DNA from: an uncultured Rikenellaceae bacterium
GTDB taxonomy: Bacteria > Bacteroidota > Bacteroidia > Bacteroidales > Rikenellaceae
DNA: 23,709 nt
Assembly (NCBI GenBank): GCA_947074135.1
Contig: CAMTOL010000006.1
Location: 1-23,709, forward strand
Direction: 5' to 3'
A program made the translations under genes and the position numbers. Shown one piece after another: positions 17,058 to 22,959 of the stretch. Below the pieces are notes generated by a model. That model worked only from the letters and a program-made list of their open reading frames with translations. It searched no databases and was not told the origin of the DNA. The number at the start of each line of letters is the position of its first letter. Position 1 is the stretch's first letter.

Positions 17058-18233
17058 TTAAATCTGTGATAGGAACAGGTTTTGTTCACTATCTGTTGGA
17101 TCGTAATCGAGCCCATCGATTTTACGAGCCTCCCATATACGCATATATGGCGGTTTGGCATCAAATGGTGGAGTATTGATAAATGTGAGCGATTCTAAAT
17201 CCCAACCCAGCTGAAGTTCCATCGCTTGCTTGATTGGTTCTATTATATCTTGCTGTTCGCTCTTAATTACAGTAGTGAGCGCAATATTATACTCATTTTG
17301 CACCCTTTCGGCCGAGAATCCCGAAGCATACTCCAATCCACTAAGCGTCCTGAACCAGGAGTGAGCAATAATAATATCTTCAGTCGATTGTTGGTGCAAC
17401 GACTTCCAGTCCCCATCGTTCGACGACGAGATTGGCACAAATTTAGTATTATCACTATCTTCAGAACTCTTGACCATAAACATTACCTGACCGGGAGTGC
17501 CTTCGAATCTTTGTTGTGCCACTTGCGCCAACTCTTCAGCCTCCTCCTCGGTTGATGTTGAACCATCGAGCACCATTACTCCACTAAGAGAGAATGAGTT
17601 ATCAATTCGTGTTACGTTCCATTTATCGGTTTTGTGCGCAATAGCGATAGCACTAAGCGAGGCAATGTATTTAGGTACGCCGTAGTTTTCGAACATCGGT
17701 TCATAATCTTTATAAAAAATCGCTGTACGGACTGTTCCGTCGCTATGTTGTTCGCAAAGCGGAAAAATAGGTAGCACTCTACTCTGCTCAACCTTAAATT
17801 GGCTCCAGTTGTGGTGCAGCACTATATGATTTCCATCTTTGGCAACCCTAACTCGGCTCACATCTTGATGCCACATAGCGACTTTATCGTCACGAAATGC
17901 GATTTCAACAACAGCATTCCCAAATAGACATTTATCAAAGGCTACTCTCTGCACAATAGAGCGCAACGATTGGCGATTACTATTACAACACTCGATAAAT
18001 GAGAGTGCGTCACTTTGGCTACAACTAAACCCTCGTCCAGCAATATAGTCAGCTTTGTCGATTATAATACGGCGATGCACTGGCGAGTATCTACTAATCT
18101 GCGACAGAGCAATGGGCATCATATTGTCGTTACCCCACCGCCACACCTCTTTGATTTGCCCTTCACTTTGCGAAGCTACAGAGGAGGCAATAAGCGGTGT
18201 TTGGGCAATGTTTTTCAAAAAAGTTGCTTTCAT
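17058..18233 (-). CDS. Phage portal protein
   Basis: A 391-residue protein that would form the twelve-fold ring at the packaging vertex. Recognisable portal features: an early segment on the N-terminal wing (EVWRWGNDNMMPIALSQISRYSPVHRRIIIDKADYIAGRGF), a beta-rich core with AVVEIAFRDDKVAMWHQDVSRVRV, the helix GTPGQVMFMVKS with following turn, and the clip/stem region SWFRTLSGLEYASGFSAERVQNEYNIALTTVIKSEQQDIIEPIKQAMELQLGW. The C-terminus is short compared with many portals. Gene order is odd: the portal follows, rather than precedes, protease and capsid in the direction of transcription. It is separated from the capsid gene by a hairpin terminator. Confidence 0.8.
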   Translation of the reverse strand: MKATFLKNIAQTPLIASSVASQSEGQIKEVWRWGNDNMMPIALSQISRYSPVHRRIIIDKADYIAGRGFSCSQSDALSFIECCNSNRQSLRSIVQRVAFDKCLFGNAVVEIAFRDDKVAMWHQDVSRVRVAKDGNHIVLHHNWSQFKVEQSRVLPIFPLCEQHSDGTVRTAIFYKDYEPMFENYGVPKYIASLSAIAIAHKTDKWNVTRIDNSFSLSGVMVLDGSTSTEEEAEELAQVAQQRFEGTPGQVMFMVKSSEDSDNTKFVPISSSNDGDWKSLHQQSTEDIIIAHSWFRTLSGLEYASGFSAERVQNEYNIALTTVIKSEQQDIIEPIKQAMELQLGWDLESLTFINTPPFDAKPPYMRIWEARKIDGLDYDPTDSEQNLFLSQI

Positions 18234-18258
18234 TTTCTTCTGTTTTGTATTTTTTCAT

Positions 18259-18295
18259 AAAAAGTGGGGATAACACTTTTTAGGGCTATCCCCAC
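18259..18295 (-). terminator. Hairpin terminator after the capsid gene with an alternative fold
   Basis: GTGGGGATA (18264-18272) and its perfect complement TATCCCCAC (18287-18295) form a 9-bp stem with a 14-nt loop; on the minus strand it is followed by TTTTTATG. A competing 8-bp pairing, AAAAAGTG (18259-18266) with CACTTTTT (18274-18281), uses part of the same stem and hides the T-run, so the two folds exclude each other. It lies 32 nt after the capsid stop and before the portal start, so it could lower portal expression relative to capsid. Confidence 0.75.
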
Positions 18296-18327
18296 AACTG
18301 TTTACATTATAACTTCATCTCTTTGAT

Positions 18328-19308
18328 TTAGAGAGAGTGCGAGGCAACAATAAGTTCAGGCATCAGGTAGTCGCAACCAGCCATAAAGATTGCTCTTTGG
18401 CGGTTTTCCAACTCATCTGGGTTATACCACATAGCGATTTCCGAACCGGGGAAATCTGCTGTATTGACTGCCAAAGCGAGGTTACGTTTATCGGTTAGTA
18501 TTGCCCAGCTTGAAGGCAAGTCACCGACCTCTGCAATATAGTTATCAACACCCATATCGATAACAGGCACACCTAGGAAGTATAGTGTATCGATACCGTT
18601 TATTTTAGCAGCACGAACCGAGTCGAGGTTGCCGCTCAACAGACTAGCTTCGTAGTTTTCATAAACATCACGAGAAACAAAGAACGCTAATTCGCCCTCA
18701 CCTTTCGATGCGCGAAGTTGCGCCGAGCTTTTATTGTAGATAGTTTGGAATAGTTTTTCGGCGTTACCAACAGTGGACATTGAGGTCATCGTAACGTTTG
18801 CAATATCGTTTGCACCACTCCCCATATCGGTTTTAATTCGTTTTAGCAGTCCATCAAATGTTGAGTAGCTGCCAGAGCGGGCAGTATCACCAATCCACAT
18901 AGTAGCGCGGATACTTTCGGCAATTGCACTACGGAATAGTTCAGTTTCAGCGGCTTCGAGTTCAGTTCCACTCAAGTCTGCTAGGTTCACATCGCTACGA
19001 CCTACGATTAGCTCATACACCATCGAGAAGTAGTCGGCAGCTGCATAGCTCATCTCTGCTTTTACTTTCGAGAGGTTAATAGTTTTTTGGAAGCGTTCCG
19101 TTGCACTACCACCGCTCCACCCTTTAGCGTATGTTTTAAGAGCGTCGGGAGTTCTACGCCAAAAGTTTAGGGTTGTAGGCACAGGCATATTGTACATCAC
19201 TCTGATACCGAGTGCTTGAGCGTTATCGCCTTGTAGCATTGGGCGGAAGAAAGTTGTGGTCAGTTCTTGACCAGTGTAGGTTTTAGGGTTTGAAACAATT
19301 TTTGACAT
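18328..19308 (-). CDS. Major capsid protein, HK97-type fold (predicted)
   Basis: 326 residues from the ATG at 19308 (MSKIVSNPKTYTGQEL). A further in-frame ATG at 19398 would add 30 residues from a repeat-rich leader with no protein character, so I reject that start. Features of Bacteroidales phage capsid proteins: an N-terminal arm followed by FRPMLQGDNAQALGIRVMYNMPVPTTLNFW, an alanine-rich helical spine (AEMSYAAADYFSMVYELIVGR), and late strands NGIDTLYFLGVPVIDMGVDNYIAEVG and LTDKRNLALAVNTADFPGSEIAMWYNPD. The assignment rests on its position between head protease and portal and on general HK97 character, not on a decisive motif. No delta/scaffold domain is evident, so scaffolding may be internal to another protein. 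Confidence 0.75.
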   Translation of the reverse strand: MSKIVSNPKTYTGQELTTTFFRPMLQGDNAQALGIRVMYNMPVPTTLNFWRRTPDALKTYAKGWSGGSATERFQKTINLSKVKAEMSYAAADYFSMVYELIVGRSDVNLADLSGTELEAAETELFRSAIAESIRATMWIGDTARSGSYSTFDGLLKRIKTDMGSGANDIANVTMTSMSTVGNAEKLFQTIYNKSSAQLRASKGEGELAFFVSRDVYENYEASLLSGNLDSVRAAKINGIDTLYFLGVPVIDMGVDNYIAEVGDLPSSWAILTDKRNLALAVNTADFPGSEIAMWYNPDELENRQRAIFMAGCDYLMPELIVASHSL

Positions 19309-19553
19309 TTTTTTAAAGTTTTTTTGATTAAATAATGTGTTATCATCAATGTTATGAACATATAATGTTAATAACACTCCACACGACAGACTAAACAAAG
19401 CTTCTTTAAAATAGCTTTGTTAATAACATTGTTAATAATTAATTATTAAGATAGACGACAGTAGTGTTACCGACAGAAATGTCAATAACATTGTTAGCAA
19501 CCTAAGCTGATTGTTAATAACCTCAGCTAATTATTAATAATACAGGATAGGTT
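19309..19553 (-). promoter_or_regulatory. Dyad-dense leader upstream of the capsid gene
   Basis: A 245-nt AT-rich non-coding stretch. It contains an 18-bp perfect palindrome TTAATAATTAATTATTAA (19432-19449), a 9-bp perfect hairpin AACAAAGCT/AGCTTTGTT (19394-19402 and 19413-19421, 10-nt loop), a 6-bp hairpin AGCTGA/TCAGCT (19505-19510 and 19523-19528), and at least five copies of a near-palindromic GTTAATAAC-type motif, several as 12-bp-spaced pairs. No TAnnTTTG promoter was found on the minus strand. It is likely a leader or regulatory region controlling capsid expression; mechanism unknown. Confidence 0.55.
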
Positions 19554-20414
19554 TTAGCGTTGACGAAACAGTTTTGCATCGCTTTCGTAAGAGCTACGGT
19601 TAGCACTAAGCGAGATTGCAAAGTGAGCGATTTCCGGGTCCTCTTTTGCCAATGTTTCAGTTGGAGCCTCATCGAGAGTTCTGTTATCAGCAAAGTTCTC
19701 TTCCACAAGATTATGAGGCACTTTATCAAGCGCTTCTATGGGTTGCATTTGAGTAGTTTGCGGCGTAAAGAATCGCCCAAAGAACTCTTTAACCGAGTTC
19801 ACTAGGTTACGCACCGACGAGTAGCTTTCGACCACATCAGCAAGTCCCAGTTCGACAGCTTCGTCAGCAGTCAACCACTCGCCACGCCCATTATCACGAG
19901 CCATAATTTGAGCAAAGTGCTCCTCCGGCAGCCCAGAACGGTGGCTATAAAGCGAAGCAATTTGAGCATCGGTTTTCGACAACATTTGCGCTACCGATTC
20001 GGCTTCACTAGCATTTCCATCGAACTGTGCGCTAGAGTTGTGAATCATATAGAGAGCAGAGGACGACACAAAGCGTTTTCCCTCGCTTGCAGCTTGAGCA
20101 ATGATTGTTGCCGCCGATGCAGAGAAGCCGTAGCAGTGCGTTTCGACCTCGATTTGCGAGTTTAGCTCGTTTAGTAGCGAGTGAATAAGCAGGGCATCTT
20201 GGACAGAGCCTCCTGTCGAGCGAATATTAACTCTTAGGGTTTTAACATCTTGATTGTTTTGAATTTGAGCGACAGTTTGTCTGAATTTTTCGTAGGTCGA
20301 AACTCTTTCGTCATTTGGCGAGTCGTCGAATTGGTAGCACTCTTCGACTCCGATAACACCTTCGATATCTACGACTACTTGGTGTTGGTTAAGGTTTTTA
20401 ACATTAATGTTCAT
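19554..20414 (-). CDS. ClpP-like head maturation protease
   Basis: A 286-residue serine protease of the ClpP/S49-like family that trims capsid or scaffold proteins during head assembly. The N-terminal strand VVVDIEGVIG, the helix after STGGSVQDALLIHSLL (about 66-81), the nucleophile segment CYGFSASAATIIAQAA with likely catalytic Ser100, the His segment LYMIHNSSAQ with His125 and the acidic residue Asp174 in MARDNGRGEWLTADEAVELGLAD are all in the expected order. The remaining ~90 residues (after the catalytic core) are charged and variable and may serve as scaffold. It lies 245 nt before the capsid gene. ClpP-like rather than U35 type proteases are common in Bacteroidales phages. Confidence 0.9.
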   Translation of the reverse strand: MNINVKNLNQHQVVVDIEGVIGVEECYQFDDSPNDERVSTYEKFRQTVAQIQNNQDVKTLRVNIRSTGGSVQDALLIHSLLNELNSQIEVETHCYGFSASAATIIAQAASEGKRFVSSSALYMIHNSSAQFDGNASEAESVAQMLSKTDAQIASLYSHRSGLPEEHFAQIMARDNGRGEWLTADEAVELGLADVVESYSSVRNLVNSVKEFFGRFFTPQTTQMQPIEALDKVPHNLVEENFADNRTLDEAPTETLAKEDPEIAHFAISLSANRSSYESDAKLFRQR

Positions 20415-20722
20415 AATTTGTTGATAAAAGTGTTAATAGTTCAAATTTGCAGTAACAAACTACAATAATAAAAACATCATCGAAAACGCAGTTTTCGGCA
20501 AGAGTTTATGGTTTTGTCATTACTCTAGTTAATGCTCGTACGGCAGCTTGAACTGCCTTGAAGATTGAAAGCTACGCTTTCATTTCCAAAAAGGGAAAGT
20601 GGCAACTGATTAGAGTAATAACAAAAATCCAATCCCCAAGGCGCAAATCCTTCGGATTTGCAAGACTACGAAGTAGCTAGAAATCTGAATCCAACTGTTA
20701 ATCGGCTTAAGTACCAAATAGT
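20415..20722. other. Non-coding spacer between terminase and protease
   Basis: 308 nt without a supported ORF. The central ~200 nt carry several strong inverted repeats, treated separately as a structured RNA candidate. The right end (20677-20722) after the terminase stop has no T-run terminator, and the left end (20415-20480) is AT-rich and could hold the protease promoter, although no TAnnTTTG match is seen on the minus strand. Confidence 0.6.
20481..20676 (-). ncRNA. Candidate structured RNA with multi-hairpin junction
   Basis: A 16-bp stem (20512-20527 with 20611-20626) has one imperfection, C518/A620, which on the minus-strand transcript is a G-U pair; so the whole stem pairs in RNA of the direction of the neighbouring genes. 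Inside it lie three hairpins: GGCAG/CTGCC (20542-20557, 6-nt loop), TGAAAGC/GCTTTCA (20566-20582, 3-nt loop) and TTTCC/GGAAA (20583-20598), giving a cloverleaf-like four-way junction. Outside it are CGAAAAC/GTTTTCG (20481-20497), GCAAATCC/GGATTTGC (20643-20661) and CTAC/GTAG (20666-20676), each with a 3-nt loop. I know of no RNA family with this layout. It could also be a DNA-level element such as a packaging site or a repeat. Confidence 0.45.
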
Positions 20723-22084
20723 CTAAGAGCCTCGAAAGGCAACCTTTGAGATTTTCTTCGACCTAGCCGCAAACTCCTTCTCGACAATGCCAGTCAAAGC
20801 GTCGGCAGCATCGTCAGTCGCCGACCCAGCAACCTCACGTCTGACAGCCAACAAATCGCGCGAAAACTCACGCCAGCACTCCCGCCAATCCTTCGGCATT
20901 CGAACTGACCGCATAACCTCAGTGGCATTACTGACAATCCTCGACACCTTGTTAGCACTCTGATGAAAGCTCTCGACCCGACACCGACCAGCCATTCGCC
21001 CAAGCGACCTCGCAAAACCTCGACCTCCGTTATTACTCTCCACATAGCAGAGCTCAACATCGTTATCAAGAAGCATTTGAGCGCAAAGCCCCTCAGTTAC
21101 CTCCATCGGCGCTTGAGTATAGACCACATCGAGCAGATACACTACCCCACTCTGTGCCACCCCATAAGCAATGGCACACAAGTAATCACGACCCGTATCG
21201 GCACTATCGACATAAGCAGCTCGCCGAATAAGATGCTCCTCAATTGCTTCGTAAGTACTAAATTGAGAGTACAGCAACCCCTCACTAGGCGTTGGATTAC
21301 ATTGATAAAGAGTTTCGAAGGCGATAGGGTCAATCGCTCTTTTTTGAAGCAGCAGTTCGACAGAGTGTCGCTCCGCCCACAGAGCTTCGCCATCATTTCG
21401 AGGGTCTTCAACTGTTGGTTCTCCAATCTTAATGGCAGGAAAATTAACCACCGTCCACTCCTGCGGCTCAACATCAAGCAGACGACCAATCAAATCATCT
21501 TCGTGCCAACGAGTAAATACAATCAACTCGCGCGAATCGTTATGAAGTCGGGTTTTAACTACCGAGGTGTACCACTGCCACACATTTTCACGTATAAGCG
21601 GCGAATTAGCCTCGGCAGCATCTTTATACATATCGTCGAGAATCATCACATCGACTCGATTGCCAGTCAGCGACCCCTCACGACCCACCAACTTAAGTCC
21701 TCCATAGTGCCCCACTATATCAAACTCATCTGCTGTCCTACTAGTACTCTCACCCTTCGATGCACCGCTCATACCTTTGAGTTTGGTTTGTTCAAAAACC
21801 GAAGCATAAGTCTTGCTATCGATAAGCCGTTGAACACTTTGCCCAAATCTTCGAGCGAGCGAAAACGAATAAGATGCTATACAGACTCTTAGTCGTGGGT
21901 CACAACCAAGCAGATAGGCAGGGAGCAGGTTACTAGCTCCAAGCGATTTACCGTGTTGCGGCGGCACCGATACTATCAACTTCTTGATTTTACCTTTAGC
22001 AAAATCATCTAGCACCCTATAATAGGCTTTATGAAAACGAGTTACTTCAAATTCGGGGTTAATAAACTTAGCAAAATCAAGCAT
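20723..22084 (-). CDS. terL: Phage terminase large subunit (ATPase plus nuclease)
   Basis: Packaging motor that translocates phage DNA into the head and cuts it. 453 residues from the first ATG. Walker A is VPPQHGKS (residues 40-47), Walker B VDVMILDD (144-151), and the coupling motif follows as IVFTRWHEDD (188-197). The RNase H-like nuclease supplies metal ligands Asp293/Asp296 in YVDSADTGRD, Glu349 in CYVESNNGGRG and Asp424-Asp425-Asp428 near the C-terminus. All catalytic features are intact. The reading frame remains open for 114 nt before this ATG (KSLKRIEDLRIDKSALEREIAKRS), and this segment looks like the usual N-terminus of the family but contains no ATG, GTG or TTG, so the true start is uncertain. 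It overlaps the end of the upstream small gene if extended. Confidence 0.95.
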   Translation of the reverse strand: MLDFAKFINPEFEVTRFHKAYYRVLDDFAKGKIKKLIVSVPPQHGKSLGASNLLPAYLLGCDPRLRVCIASYSFSLARRFGQSVQRLIDSKTYASVFEQTKLKGMSGASKGESTSRTADEFDIVGHYGGLKLVGREGSLTGNRVDVMILDDMYKDAAEANSPLIRENVWQWYTSVVKTRLHNDSRELIVFTRWHEDDLIGRLLDVEPQEWTVVNFPAIKIGEPTVEDPRNDGEALWAERHSVELLLQKRAIDPIAFETLYQCNPTPSEGLLYSQFSTYEAIEEHLIRRAAYVDSADTGRDYLCAIAYGVAQSGVVYLLDVVYTQAPMEVTEGLCAQMLLDNDVELCYVESNNGGRGFARSLGRMAGRCRVESFHQSANKVSRIVSNATEVMRSVRMPKDWRECWREFSRDLLAVRREVAGSATDDAADALTGIVEKEFAARSKKISKVAFRGS

Positions 22085-22161
22085 CGAGCGTTTGGCAATC
22101 TCACGCTCAAGAGCCGACTTATCAATTCTAAGATCTTCAATCCTTTTAAGACTCTTCGTAG

Positions 22162-22464
22162 TTAGTTTTGTGTTGTTTTTAGTTTTTTCATAATTTGATG
22201 GTTAAGAATTTCAAGTAGTTGTTTTAGCACTTCTGTAGGAAGTTCAGAGAGTAGAATCGAGTTTTCGATTTGTTGCTTTTCGACACTATGCGCGCATTGT
22301 TTAGCATCTAGTCCACATATCTTCATCTTCAGTTCAATACATCTCTCCATTCCCTGAAGCGATTTTATATCATCGACACGCAAGAAGAGCTCTTCGTAGA
22401 GTTTAGCGACTCTATCAATCTCTTTGGCAAGTTTTTGCACTTCAGTCATTTGGTTCTTAGGCAT
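22162..22464 (-). CDS. Small helical protein, candidate small terminase subunit
   Basis: 100 residues, strongly charged and helical (VQKLAKEIDRVAKLYEELFLRVDDI, PTEVLKQLLEILNHQIMKKLK). It lies immediately upstream of terL, the usual place of the small terminase subunit that recognises phage DNA. I see no clear helix-turn-helix and no recognised family motif, so the role is inferred from position only. A second ATG five codons in (MTEVQK) is an alternative start. The gene ends 77 nt before the terL ATG, while the terL frame stays open into its 3' end. Confidence 0.5.
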   Translation of the reverse strand: MPKNQMTEVQKLAKEIDRVAKLYEELFLRVDDIKSLQGMERCIELKMKICGLDAKQCAHSVEKQQIENSILLSELPTEVLKQLLEILNHQIMKKLKTTQN

Positions 22465-22478
22465 TACTAATAACGATA

Positions 22479-22748
22479 CTAAATATCAAGTAGAGGCGAC
22501 AATTTAGACGTACAGAAATCTGTAGCACATCTATTAGCACCATCAAAAGCAATGATTAGGTAGTTAATTGATTCGAGTCCATTAGCGAGCGAGAAGTCCA
22601 CTACATTAAAAGCAAATAGCACTTCAACGCTTTTATCTTTAGAGGTTTTAACATTGAGTTCAACCACACCATCATTATGTTCATAATCAATAAGCTCACT
22701 CACACGCACTCGAGCAAGATCACAATAAAAGTCATCTGCCAGATGCAC
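22479..22748 (-). CDS. Small hypothetical early protein
   Basis: 89 residues from a GTG codon at 22748. It shows alternating strands (VVELNVKTSKDKSVEVLFAFNVVDFSL) and two cysteines near the end (CATDFC); no family is recognised. It is the first gene on the minus strand after the control region and ends 14 nt before the next gene. Codons upstream of the GTG continue as KYYIVING, which looks like real protein, without an ATG before the next stop (TAA), so translation may begin at a rare start further upstream. Confidence 0.45.
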   Translation of the reverse strand: MHLADDFYCDLARVRVSELIDYEHNDGVVELNVKTSKDKSVEVLFAFNVVDFSLANGLESINYLIIAFDGANRCATDFCTSKLSPLLDI

Positions 22749-22844
22749 TACACCATTTATTACAATATAATATTTACGTTTATTTTACTCTTTGGATATT
22801 AGAAAAGATATCCCTCCATTTGTTATCAAACATCATTAAATTGA

Positions 22845-22859
22845 TATCATTGCGTGATT
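22845..22859. promoter_or_regulatory. Operator-like site O3
   Basis: TATCATTGCGTGATT: half-sites TATCA and TGATT separated by 5 bp, one mismatch from the TATCA-N5-TGATA pattern of the two nearby sites. It lies downstream of the predicted leftward promoter, in the leader of the 89-residue gene. It overlaps a TGATATCA palindrome (22842-22849). Confidence 0.45.
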
Positions 22860-22876
22860 TTATCCCTTTTCGAATA

Positions 22877-22884
22877 CAAAGTTA
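22877..22884 (-). promoter_or_regulatory. Predicted leftward (late/early gene) promoter
   Basis: The minus strand reads TAACTTTG, an exact Bacteroidetes -7 element. It lies between operator-like sites O1 (2 bp upstream) and O3 (18 bp downstream), so a bound repressor would block it. The -33 position falls in site O2 and has no clear TTTG. It would drive the small genes and terL. Confidence 0.5.
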
Positions 22885-22885
22885 A

Positions 22886-22900
22886 TATCATTTATTGATA
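22886..22900. promoter_or_regulatory. Operator-like site O1
   Basis: TATCATTTATTGATA: perfect inverted half-sites TATCA and TGATA separated by 5 bp. It adjoins the leftward -7 element. Confidence 0.55.
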
Positions 22901-22904
22901 ATCT

Positions 22905-22919
22905 TATCATTTTATGATA
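22905..22919. promoter_or_regulatory. Operator-like site O2
   Basis: TATCATTTTATGATA: the same perfect TATCA-N5-TGATA dyad as O1, 19 bp away centre to centre. It lies 7 bp upstream of the predicted rightward -35-like element. Confidence 0.55.
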
Positions 22920-22926
22920 TTTTTTA

Positions 22927-22955
22927 TTGACAAACTACTTACATTTTATTATAAC
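22927..22955 (+). promoter_or_regulatory. Sigma70-like promoter of the repressor
   Basis: TTGACA (22927-22932), a 17-nt spacer and TATAAC (22950-22955) resemble the classical sigma70 consensus rather than the Bacteroidetes one. The expected start of transcription lies at about the repressor ATG at 22960, which would make the message leaderless. In such AT-rich sequence a chance match is possible. Confidence 0.35.
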
Positions 22956-22959
22956 ACAA

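Noticed and set aside
19309..19398. Upstream ATG giving the capsid protein 30 extra residues
   Set aside because: The extra residues come from the repeat-rich AT leader and show no protein character; the ATG at 19308 begins a normal capsid N-terminus.
19309..19553. CRISPR array, suggested by repeated short motifs
   Set aside because: The motifs are short, unevenly spaced and near-palindromic, without constant repeats and unique spacers, and there are no cas genes.
20963..21892. A 309-codon open frame on the plus strand opposite terL
   Set aside because: It lies wholly within terL, which has intact ATPase and nuclease motifs. The predicted protein has no recognisable fold or motif, and the long open frame is a by-product of codon composition.
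22927..22959. TTG start giving the repressor 11 extra residues
   Set aside because: The TTG is part of the -35-like box and the added residues precede a normal XRE start at ATG 22960.
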